The translations under genes were made by a program, and so were the position numbers. Shown piece after piece: positions 1-5,615 of a DNA stretch of 5,615 nucleotides. The DNA comes from an uncultured Veillonella sp. (GTDB lineage Bacteria > Bacillota > Negativicutes > Veillonellales > Veillonellaceae), in assembly GCA_900549845.1 (NCBI GenBank), contig URPT01000108.1, forward strand, positions 1 through 5,615, in the 5' to 3' direction. The notes under the pieces were generated by a model, which saw nothing but the letters and a program-made list of their open reading frames with translations, searched no databases and was not told the origin of the DNA. Position 1 is the first letter of the stretch, and each line of letters opens with the position of its first letter.

Positions 1-3000
1 CAACTTGAAGGCAGTCAAGTATTAGCGGCAGACACAGTACAAGTATCTGGTAATACCGTTGCATTAAATACAGCGAAGGCAGATAGTACAGTCAATCACG
101 TATACCTAGACAAAAAGAAAAGTTTATTAAAACGTGAAAGTACCAATACGGTGGACGATGTAACTACTACGTCTGTAACAGGTTCTACGGTAAGTGGTAA
201 AACTGTAACGATTACTAGTGCTCAAGATGTAACTGGTCAATCTGCTCAAATTATGGGCGAAAATACCGTATCCATTGTCGCAGGTGGTAAGGTAGAATTG
301 GGCGCAGATAAAGACCTTACTGATGGTTCCAGTGTGTATCGTCATAAAAAATCAGGCTTGCTTGGTGGTGCAGGTATTGGTTTCTCTATTGGTAAAGAAA
401 AACACAATATTGATGAAGCAAACCATGAAGAGTCTACTGTACGAAATACACTTGCTAGTACCAAGGGTACTGTTACTGTTAAGGCAAATGATACAGTTCA
501 TCTTACAAGCGTAGATATTGTTGCTAAAGAAGGTGCTGTGTTAGATGGCTCTGCTGTTACATTAGATGGTAACGTGGATCATAACCACATGACATATGAT
601 GAACGCTACAAAAAAACTGGTCTTACCGTATCCTTAGGTGGTGCAATAGCAAATACACTTACAAATACTACGCGCACTATAAAACAAGCTGGTGGCCGTG
701 ATGACAAACGGTTAGCCGCACTTGAACTCAATGAAGCGCGTAAACAATTGCAAGATGGATATGAAGCAGTAGATGCAGCTTTACATGGAGAAAAAATACG
801 CGATGCCGTAACAGGTAAAGTTGATAAAGTAGACGGTAAAGCTAAACGAGGTGCTAAAAATATTGATGATGCTATTAACTTATCTGTAAGTATTGGTAGC
901 ACTTCTAGAAAACAAGGGCAAGTAGTAGATACAAATACATATCAAGGCGGGACTCTTGTTAGTGATAGTGAAGTACAAATTAAGGCTCGTGATGCTCAGC
1001 AAAGTGGTATCGGTTTAACAGGTGAAACAGTAGAGGCTAAAAAATTAGTATTAGATAGCGCTAGTGATATTAATCTTGAGGCTGGTAAGAATACTGTAGA
1101 TGTTAATAATGCTTATAAAAGCTCTGGATGGAGCGTTGGTGCTGGTATTAGTTTAACTGGTGGTGGCCTTCTAGACATTAATGCAAGTGGTCATATGGCT
1201 CGTCAAAATGGGGATACCCATCAAGAAAGTTATGTGCCTACTAAGATTAAAGCAGCTCAATTAGCACAGCTTAAAGCAAAACGTGACACAAATATTATTG
1301 GTTCTACCGTATCTGGCAAGAAGGTAGACGTAGACACAGGCCGTGATTTACATATTCAAAGCTTACAAGATGTAGATAACTTTAAAGAACATAGTAAGTC
1401 CGCTGGTTTCTCTGTATCCTCGAAACCTAATTTCAAAAATCCAACTGGTAGTATAAATGCTAGTGTAGGACGAATAGATAGCAAATGGAAGAGCGTAACA
1501 GAACAAGCCGGTATTTATGCTGGAGAAGAGGGCTACAACATTAATGCAGGTAATAATACTACATTAGAGGGTGCTGTCATTAAAAGTGATGCTCCAAAAG
1601 CTAAGAATAAGTTGACTACCAAATCTCTAGAGATGAAGGACATCAAAAACGAAGCTGAGTATACATATAGCAACAATGGTATCGGCTATAACTACTATGG
1701 CAGTAAAAAGAAACTCGAAGAGATGAAGACCAAGGATAAAAAAGGCTATGATAAGATTTATAATAATATCGGTCTAGTTCCAAACTTAGGTGTAGGATCT
1801 AAAGGTAAAGCAAGCTCTACTACTCAATCTGCTATCTCTGATGGTATACTAACTGTAGATGGTAAAGAAATTGATACTAAAACTATCAATACCAATACCG
1901 AAAATACATTACATCAACTAGATAAGATTTTCGATAAAAAGAAAATTGAAGAACGCCAAGAATTAGCGCGTCTATTCTCTAAAAATGCATTTGAACAATT
2001 ACATAACTGGCAACCAACAACTAAAGATGGAAAAATTGCTAAATCTATTGCACATGGCATCATAGGTGAAGTAGCAGCGCGTATGGCTGGTAATTCACCT
2101 GGTAGTGGGTTTAAAGCTACTATGACTAATGAGATGTTAATCAGTGAAATTAATAAAGTGGCTAAACATGATCCAGCTGTAGCACAATGGTTGAGTGCTG
2201 CCGTTGGTGGTGTGGTTAATAAGGCTAGTGGGGAAAATGCAAATGCTGGCTCGGCAGTTGCATCTTATGCTACAAAGTGGAATGAAGACCTTGTTTGGAA
2301 TTCAGGAGTCTCAAATACTATATCCTCTTTAGCTTCAGTTGGTAAAGGTGCTTATGGTCTAGCAAAGAATGCATCACCAGTTTTAATTGCTGGAAATTTA
2401 GTAAGTACTCCACTTGTAACTGGTACGGGCGAGCCTACTACTTATGATGAAAATACAATGGCTAATATTCCTGGCACTGCATTTTATAGAAGTAGTATAA
2501 GTGCCCCTGTTGGATCTGGTGAAGTGTTAGTGGCAAGTACTGAAACTGACGTTGGGACTGTATATAATGGGCCATGGGTTAAAACTGAAACTTATCCTGG
2601 AACTTCGTTAAAGGTTCAGTTAGATTATAATTTAGATAGTGGTTTTCAGCCAATTAATGTGTATCATTCACCAGATGGAAATACTTATCAAGATAATGGA
2701 AAACATGATGTAATTAACCGAAGATTTTTTGATGGTATTAGCATTCCAGGAAGTACTATTTACACAGGACGATTTATAGGTACAGATGGTACTGATAATT
2801 GGATTGCAAGTCAAGATAAATTTAAAGACCCTTATATTCATATTGTCAACATTAATAGTGGTGAAACTGCAATATTACCATATACTAAAGGTGATATTAG
2901 TATAATTGATGACCCAACGGATTCTATAATAAGAAATCCAAATACAGGTAGACTAGAATCTATTAAAACGGGATTGCCAGTTAGTGTTAATGTTGCAGAC

Positions 3001-3501
3001 CAATTTAAAACAAAATTTAATCCAATTAGTGAATCATTTGAATCTTCAAGTATAACCGTATTAGAGGCGAATAAGTATCAAGATAAAAGTAAAGCAGATA
3101 CACTACTTAAGGATAATATAGAAAAAGGGATAGATAAATTAAATAAAAAATCTCCGAAACCATCAAAAGATGATTTAGCTAAAATTGGTATTGGTGTAAC
3201 CGTATTAGATAAGGCAAAGAATCAGATTAAAGAAATCTTTTCATCATTAAAAGAGTTAAAAAATTTACCTGAAGGGTATAAGATGCTTGAACGAAACTTT
3301 ATTAAGATGAAAAATGATTCTTTAGGCGAACAATTAAGAGATGAAGTTGGAGGTAGTTGGAGAAAAGTTTATGAAGAAGGGATTGATATTAATGGTAGAT
3401 TGATAAAAATTCATTACTTCATTAATGATGCCGGTAAAATTTTTAATCCTAAGATTACGCAGATTGATGAGCTTAAGAATTTAAACATTCCATTACGATA
3501 A
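1..3501 (+). CDS. CdiA/TpsA-like filamentous haemagglutinin with C-terminal polymorphic toxin (5' partial)
   Basis: This is the C-terminal 1166 residues of a large secreted exoprotein. The frame is open from base 1, so the GTG at 151 is an internal valine and the real start lies upstream. Visible domains are FHA-2 type haemagglutinin repeats (residues 1-570), with recurring motifs such as GSTVSGK (61-67 and again near 434) and modules opening KKSGLLGG (116), YKKTGLTV (203), YKSSGWSV (372) and HSKSAGFSV (464). A CdiA-like pretoxin segment (about 595-761) contains LDKIFDKKK and DPAVAQWLSAAVGG (724) and ends in TKWN (758-761). A roughly 405-residue variable region follows. By family knowledge, such proteins are two-partner (type Vb) exoproteins exported by an outer-membrane TpsB/CdiB protein and deliver a C-terminal toxin to neighbours by contact. 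Neither the signal peptide and TPS domain nor the partner gene is in the window. The family call is strong; growth-inhibitory function is inferred from architecture and the adjacent small gene. Confidence 0.88.
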   Translation, partial: QLEGSQVLAADTVQVSGNTVALNTAKADSTVNHVYLDKKKSLLKRESTNTVDDVTTTSVTGSTVSGKTVTITSAQDVTGQSAQIMGENTVSIVAGGKVELGADKDLTDGSSVYRHKKSGLLGGAGIGFSIGKEKHNIDEANHEESTVRNTLASTKGTVTVKANDTVHLTSVDIVAKEGAVLDGSAVTLDGNVDHNHMTYDERYKKTGLTVSLGGAIANTLTNTTRTIKQAGGRDDKRLAALELNEARKQLQDGYEAVDAALHGEKIRDAVTGKVDKVDGKAKRGAKNIDDAINLSVSIGSTSRKQGQVVDTNTYQGGTLVSDSEVQIKARDAQQSGIGLTGETVEAKKLVLDSASDINLEAGKNTVDVNNAYKSSGWSVGAGISLTGGGLLDINASGHMARQNGDTHQESYVPTKIKAAQLAQLKAKRDTNIIGSTVSGKKVDVDTGRDLHIQSLQDVDNFKEHSKSAGFSVSSKPNFKNPTGSINASVGRIDSKWKSVTEQAGIYAGEEGYNINAGNNTTLEGAVIKSDAPKAKNKLTTKSLEMKDIKNEAEYTYSNNGIGYNYYGSKKKLEEMKTKDKKGYDKIYNNIGLVPNLGVGSKGKASSTTQSAISDGILTVDGKEIDTKTINTNTENTLHQLDKIFDKKKIEERQELARLFSKNAFEQLHNWQPTTKDGKIAKSIAHGIIGEVAARMAGNSPGSGFKATMTNEMLISEINKVAKHDPAVAQWLSAAVGGVVNKASGENANAGSAVASYATKWNEDLVWNSGVSNTISSLASVGKGAYGLAKNASPVLIAGNLVSTPLVTGTGEPTTYDENTMANIPGTAFYRSSISAPVGSGEVLVASTETDVGTVYNGPWVKTETYPGTSLKVQLDYNLDSGFQPINVYHSPDGNTYQDNGKHDVINRRFFDGISIPGSTIYTGRFIGTDGTDNWIASQDKFKDPYIHIVNINSGETAILPYTKGDISIIDDPTDSIIRNPNTGRLESIKTGLPVSVNVADQFKTKFNPISESFESSSITVLEANKYQDKSKADTLLKDNIEKGIDKLNKKSPKPSKDDLAKIGIGVTVLDKAKNQIKEIFSSLKELKNLPEGYKMLERNFIKMKNDSLGEQLRDEVGGSWRKVYEEGIDINGRLIKIHYFINDAGKIFNPKITQIDELKNLNIPLR
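46..1701 (+). repeat. FHA-2 type haemagglutinin repeat region (coding)
   Basis: Within the exoprotein, divergent copies of one module recur roughly every 90-170 residues. Each has a beta-helix-like stretch alternating small, polar and hydrophobic residues, then a lysine/serine turn followed by a glycine-rich hydrophobic strand (YxKSG-like openings at residues 38, 116, 203, 372 and 464). The segment ends with an aromatic/Asn-rich run, NEAEYTYSNN to YNYYG (550-567). DNA copies of the GSTVSGK motif at 181 and 1300 differ at several silent and non-silent positions, so this is an ancient protein-level repeat and not a recent duplication. In CdiA proteins the FHA-2 region takes part in toxin delivery at the target-cell surface; the same role here is inferred. 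Confidence 0.7.
1783..2283 (+). other. CdiA-like pretoxin segment ending in TKWN
   Basis: Residues about 595-761 of the exoprotein match the organisation of the conserved segment preceding the toxin in CdiA-family proteins. There is a TENTLHQLDKIFDKKK motif (about 632-647), then a helical stretch, then an Ala/Gly-rich segment with KIAKSIAHGIIGEV, DPAVAQWLSAAVGG (724-737) and GSAVASYATKWN (750-761). In proteobacterial CdiA the equivalent Ala/Gly-rich segment ends in VENN, which marks the start of the exchangeable CdiA-CT. Here no VENN is present and TKWN occupies the expected place. That TKWN is a lineage equivalent of VENN is my inference, supported by the fall in GC content just after it. 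Confidence 0.6.
2284..3501 (+). other. Variable C-terminal region (entry/toxin module) of the exoprotein
   Basis: Residues 762-1166 follow the pretoxin and match no family I can name. Four sub-regions are visible. The first is a small-residue hydrophobic stretch (about 772-808, ISSLASVGKGAYGL onward). Next is a Gly/Thr/Tyr-rich, probably beta-stranded region (about 812-1020), with GPWVKTE at 857, HDVINRRFF at 902 and DNWIASQDK at 932. Then comes a lysine-rich, likely helical linker (about 1024-1105). Last is a compact terminus (about 1107-1166), with GGSWRKVYEEG (1117-1127) and KIHYFIND (1136-1143). By hand count, residues 1025-1166 carry 29 K/R against 22 D/E, so the tail is basic. Typical CdiA-CT regions are about 200-300 residues, so this one is long and may hold an entry domain plus a toxin domain. 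No catalytic motif was recognised. Confidence 0.55.
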
Positions 3502-3506
3502 AGGTA
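3499..3506 (+). promoter_or_regulatory. Ribosome binding site of the immunity gene, overlapping the toxin stop codon
   Basis: The toxin stop TAA runs directly into an AAAGG core (TAAAGGTA), 8 bases before the ATG at 3513. This supports that ATG as the start of the second gene, and the overlap with the stop codon fits translational coupling of toxin and immunity protein. Confidence 0.6.
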
Positions 3507-3512
3507 GAAATT

Positions 3513-4253
3513 ATGAACATAACTATTAGTGAAAGAAGAAATATTGAGTTTTATTTTTTATTGATTGCTCTAGGTGCATTACAGGCTTATAGATATAATT
3601 GTATTGATTTAGATACATTAGAATCATTAATCTATCGAATGAAGATGTTGCGTATTATTGATAAGAATAATTTATCTTCGGAATTAGAAGAAATTGTTTT
3701 ACGTGGTATGGGACTAGAAGATGTTGAAGCATGGGTTAAAGGTATTTTTCCAAGTATGTTATTAGTTGATACGATAGATGCCATTGATATAGATTGTAAG
3801 ACTTTGTTGATGGATCCTAAATATTATTCTTGTTTTACTGATTTTAAATTGTTTGAATCTATAGCTGATGCTGACTTGAGTTTAGAAATTGATTATGTTT
3901 CATTAGTAAACTTTGAGTTTAATATGATGATATTTCTGTTAGGATTTACATTATTACTAAGAGAAATTGATGATGAGCTTACTCAGGTACTATTATCATT
4001 TAAGGATAATGTTTTGAGTAAAATTAAAAATCTAGGCTATAAATATTCTGAGTCATTTAAAGATGCTATTGAACTTTTTGATTTAATTGATTTCCATGAG
4101 AATAGATTTAATCCTAAACGTCAACAGTTACTTTTGAAGAAAATTAGTATTAAACTAAGAGTGTATTTTGTCTCTGCTACTAAGGAGAAGATTGAGGCTG
4201 ATATCGATTTCTATAAATCAGATGGTTTACTGTATTATGTAGAAGCAAAATAA
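3513..4253 (+). CDS. Putative immunity protein, DUF3969-like N-terminus
   Basis: A 246-residue cytoplasmic-looking protein that begins 11 bp after the exoprotein stop, the usual place for a CdiI-type immunity gene. Residues 13-100 resemble the DUF3969 family as I remember it: a hydrophobic FYFLLIALGALQAY helix, ID-D-LESLIY, then IVLRGMGLEDVEAW (61-74), corresponding to the family's 'hlG-elEDi' motif. DUF3969 members are usually only about 110 residues, so residues about 101-246 are an additional part that I cannot assign. A short hydrophobic run, MMIFLLGFTLLL (138-149), is too short for a confident membrane span. By hand count it has 41 D/E against 29 K/R, giving an acidic protein opposite the basic toxin tail. 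There is no signal peptide. A role in neutralising the upstream toxin is inferred from position, charge and family resemblance. GC content is very low (16 of 60 bases in line 3601-3660). Confidence 0.68.
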   Translation: MNITISERRNIEFYFLLIALGALQAYRYNCIDLDTLESLIYRMKMLRIIDKNNLSSELEEIVLRGMGLEDVEAWVKGIFPSMLLVDTIDAIDIDCKTLLMDPKYYSCFTDFKLFESIADADLSLEIDYVSLVNFEFNMMIFLLGFTLLLREIDDELTQVLLSFKDNVLSKIKNLGYKYSESFKDAIELFDLIDFHENRFNPKRQQLLLKKISIKLRVYFVSATKEKIEADIDFYKSDGLLYYVEAK

Positions 4254-4303
4254 AATATCTTTATTTAAATTAGTAAATTAACTAAATTAAATCCAAGTAT
4301 CCT

Positions 4304-4345
4304 AATAAGCTATATTATGTATTTTATTACATAATATAGCTTATT
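4304..4345 (+). terminator. Perfect 18-bp inverted repeat, probable intrinsic terminator
   Basis: The left arm 4304-4321 (AATAAGCTATATTATGTA) pairs perfectly with 4328-4345 around a 6-base loop, TTTTAT. The right arm runs into TTTT (4344-4347) and then ATG. It lies 50 bp after the immunity gene stop, where the operon should end. The stem is long but has only three G/C pairs, and the T tract is short, so termination strength is uncertain; a protein-binding palindrome is the alternative. Confidence 0.55.
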
Positions 4346-4445
4346 TTATGTAGCGTTTGTTTTAGAGAATCTATAATATAAAAATAAGACTACTATATTG
4401 AGCAAATGCATATTTAAAGGTATGAGGTGCTAGAATTTTTTATTA

Positions 4446-4496
4446 TATAATACTAAAAATTAGTGTTGCTTAAAATCTAAGTAGTTCTATTAAAAT
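4446..4496 (+). promoter_or_regulatory. Candidate promoter elements for the metallopeptidase-dnaE unit
   Basis: A perfect TATAAT occurs at 4446-4451 but has no good -35 box at the right distance. A second option is TTGCTT at 4466-4471 with TAAAAT at 4491-4496, whose 19-bp spacer is long. In DNA this AT-rich such boxes arise by chance, so this only marks where a promoter is expected. Confidence 0.2.
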
Positions 4497-4544
4497 TACC
4501 AGAATTTTACGATTTTATGAGTGTTTTATGATAAAATAAAAGGT

Positions 4545-5288
4545 ATGAATACTTCAACAACTAGGTCTATTACCTATAATGGCGACAGAATTGAATATGA
4601 GTTAACCATCAAGCGTGTGAAGAATATGAACATGCGCATTACAAAGGATGGCGTGATCCATGTGTCAGCGAATGCCTATGTGCCGGATTATAGGGTGGAC
4701 AAGTTTGTCATCGAGAATATGCCCTTCATTGAGCGGGCTCGTTATAAGATTGATGCATTGAATGCCAAGCGCGTCGATGCGTTACAGTATGTGAATGGTG
4801 AAAGCTTATCAATCCTCGGTATTCCCGTTACGTTGCGCCTCGTTGAGCAGGATGGAAAGCCTCATATCGGATTTGACGGAAAAGCCATTCTTACCATGGT
4901 TGTACCTCGTGGTACGACCTATGAAGCGAAGCATAAATTAATGCAAAGTTATTGGCGTAATTTAGGGGAGAAGGTCTTTGTCCATTGGGCAAAGGTTGTG
5001 TATCAACGCTACCACAAGCAAGGTATTGATGTGCCTATGCCAACTATAAAACAGCAGCGTATGAAGAGCCGTTGGGGTTCTTGTACGCCAGCAAAGCAGC
5101 TCATCAAGATGAACACCCGTTTATTAGAGGGGCCACAGGCGTATATTGAGTACGTTATGGTTCATGAGTTTGCCCATTTTAAATATTTAGACCATTCCAA
5201 GAACTTTCACAATCTAGTGGCACAGTTTTTGCCAGATTGGAAGGCTCGTAAGAAGTCATTGAACGTGTATTTTGCTCATCGCCCTTAA
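4545..5288 (+). CDS. YgjP/WLM-type zinc metallopeptidase (M48-like, DUF45)
   Basis: A 247-residue protein (counted from the ATG at 4545) of the YgjP/YgjP-like metallopeptidase family. The N-terminal part (ITYNGDRIEYELTIKRVKNMNMRI, about residues 9-32) is the beta-rich start typical of the family. The conserved RWGSC block follows (about 177-181), and then the zinc site HEFAHFKYLDHSKNFH: His207 and His211 with catalytic Glu208, and His217 as the likely third ligand (HExxHxxxxxH). Length fits the family (about 230-250). There is no signal peptide or membrane segment, so it should be cytoplasmic; substrates of this family are poorly known. An in-frame GTG at 4521, directly after a TGA, would add 8 residues. 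I prefer the ATG, although AAAGG lies only one base before it and neither start has a well-spaced ribosome site. The gene ends 12 bp before dnaE. GC content is clearly higher than in the toxin-immunity genes (26 of 60 in line 4741-4800). Confidence 0.9.
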   Translation: MNTSTTRSITYNGDRIEYELTIKRVKNMNMRITKDGVIHVSANAYVPDYRVDKFVIENMPFIERARYKIDALNAKRVDALQYVNGESLSILGIPVTLRLVEQDGKPHIGFDGKAILTMVVPRGTTYEAKHKLMQSYWRNLGEKVFVHWAKVVYQRYHKQGIDVPMPTIKQQRMKSRWGSCTPAKQLIKMNTRLLEGPQAYIEYVMVHEFAHFKYLDHSKNFHNLVAQFLPDWKARKKSLNVYFAHRP

Positions 5289-5296
5289 AGGAGGTG
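5287..5296 (+). promoter_or_regulatory. Strong Shine-Dalgarno of dnaE
   Basis: AAAGGAGGTG is a near-perfect match to the anti-SD of 16S rRNA. Its GGAGG core sits 6 bases before the ATG at 5301, which fixes the dnaE start. Its first bases overlap the stop codon of the metallopeptidase gene, fitting co-transcription and coupled translation. Confidence 0.85.
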
Positions 5297-5300
5297 TACC

Positions 5301-5615
5301 ATGCAGCCATTTGTACATTTACATAGTCATACAGAGTTTAGTTTGCTGGACGGCATCAGTCGTTTGCCTGACATGGTACGTCGTGCGAAGGAGTTAAATC
5401 AGCCCGCCCTTGCCATTACAGATCACGGCAATATGTACGCAGCCATTTATTTCTATAAAGAGTGTATAGCCCAAGGCGTTAAGCCTATTATCGGTTGTGA
5501 AGTATATGTAACGGAACACAGCCGATTTGATCGTCCTGAAGGGCGTAGCCGTGAACGATTAAAACATCTCATCCTATTGGCTGAGACCATGGAAGGGTAT
5601 CGTAATCTCGTTAAA
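5301..5615 (+). CDS. dnaE: DNA polymerase III alpha subunit, N-terminal PHP domain (3' partial)
   Basis: The first 105 residues of the replicative DNA polymerase alpha subunit; the frame is still open at the window end. DnaE proteins are usually about 1050-1200 residues, so about 10% is visible. The segment is the start of the PHP domain: HLHSHTEFSLLDG (6-18) carries the metal-binding HxH motif (His8, His10), ALAITDHGNMY (36-46) the second motif (Asp41, His42), and KPIIGCEVYV (61-70) the third (Glu67). These match the DnaE1 type. PolC is unlikely, because its PHP domain is interrupted by an exonuclease domain and lies further from the N-terminus. The metal-binding residues in this part look intact, so a Mn/Zn-dependent proofreading-type PHP site is possible. 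The gene probably forms an operon with the upstream metallopeptidase. Confidence 0.95.
   Translation, partial: MQPFVHLHSHTEFSLLDGISRLPDMVRRAKELNQPALAITDHGNMYAAIYFYKECIAQGVKPIIGCEVYVTEHSRFDRPEGRSRERLKHLILLAETMEGYRNLVK

Larger units (their letters stand above)
4254..4544 (+). other. AT-rich intergenic region between the immunity gene and the metallopeptidase gene
   Basis: These 291 bp carry no convincing gene: all frames are broken quickly, and no orphan toxin or immunity fragment was recognised. It is extremely AT-rich (10 G/C in the 60 bases from 4261). It contains the 18-bp inverted repeat at 4304-4345, a second weak AT-only pairing (CTA-ATTTTT near 4430-4441 with 4454-4463), and several TATAAT-like boxes. 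It separates a probably exchangeable cassette from core genes, so it should contain both the upstream terminator and the promoter for the metallopeptidase-dnaE unit. Confidence 0.6.

Noticed and set aside
151..153. GTG as the start of the haemagglutinin-like gene
   Set aside because: The same frame is open from base 1 and encodes the same repeat-type sequence before it, so the codon is internal and the gene continues upstream of the window.
127..345. Minus-strand open frame of 72 codons
   Set aside because: It lies entirely inside the FHA repeat coding region, has no recognisable protein features, and is the antisense of a Thr/Val/Ser-rich coding sequence.
323..514. Second plus-strand frame of 63 codons
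   Set aside because: It overlaps the exoprotein in another frame, and its Leu/Val-rich translation looks like a frame-shifted shadow with no homology.
606..902. Minus-strand open frame of 98 codons
   Set aside because: It is antisense to conserved exoprotein sequence with low-complexity Ser/Ala/Pro content typical of shadow frames, and shows no independent signal.
3100..3501. Known nuclease toxin motifs (HNH, EndoU, Tox-REase) in the exoprotein C-terminus
   Set aside because: The expected His/Asn/Lys spacings of these families are not found; a single HYF motif is not enough to assign one.
4050..4092. Possible membrane protein reading of the immunity gene
   Set aside because: The hydrophobic runs in the protein (residues 13-24 and 138-149) are only about 12 residues each and are bounded by charged residues, so a membrane span is not supported.
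4254..4544. Orphan toxin or immunity fragment, tRNA or small RNA in the gap
   Set aside because: All frames are short, no cloverleaf or conserved RNA structure could be traced, and only the AT-rich hairpins are present.
1..5615. CRISPR array, insertion sequence or transposase remnants
   Set aside because: There are no regularly spaced direct repeats, no transposase-like frame, and no terminal inverted repeats with target duplications; the only strong inverted repeat is a local hairpin.

Overview
The window looks like chromosomal DNA from a diderm Firmicute of the Negativicutes, most likely Veillonella or a close relative. This is inferred from three things: a large filamentous-haemagglutinin (FHA)/CdiA-type exoprotein in a low-GC genome, strong AAAGGAGG-type ribosome binding sites typical of Firmicutes, and a DnaE-type polymerase start. 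No 16S or other taxonomic marker is present, so the genus call is a judgement.

Layout, all on the + strand. Positions 1-3501 are the 3' part of a very large TpsA/CdiA-like exoprotein gene whose beginning lies outside the window. It encodes FHA-2 type repeats (about residues 1-570 of the visible 1166), a CdiA-like pretoxin segment (about 595-761), and an unusually long variable C-terminal region of about 405 residues that ends in a small unassigned putative toxin domain. Eleven bases later, 3513-4253 encodes an acidic 246-residue protein, the presumed cognate immunity protein. Its first ~100 residues resemble the DUF3969 immunity-type family; the remaining ~145 are unassigned. An AT-rich gap follows (4254-4544) with a perfect 18-bp inverted repeat, probably the terminator of the toxin-immunity operon.

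The second half is housekeeping. Positions 4545-5288 encode a YgjP/WLM-type zinc metallopeptidase (M48-like, HEFAH motif). It is followed after 12 bp by the first 105 codons of dnaE, the DNA polymerase III alpha subunit, at 5301-5615, cut by the window end. The spacing and the ribosome binding site overlapping the upstream stop codon suggest these two are co-transcribed.

How it works together: the exoprotein is expected to be exported across the outer membrane by a TpsB/CdiB partner (not in the window), to present its C-terminus to neighbouring cells and deliver a toxin, while the downstream protein protects the producer. Base composition drops at about the pretoxin boundary (2280) and stays low through the immunity gene, then rises again in the metallopeptidase gene, consistent with an exchangeable toxin-immunity cassette next to a stable core-genome locus. 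The most novel parts are the C-terminal toxin region and the two-part immunity protein; I could not assign a biochemical activity to either toxin segment.
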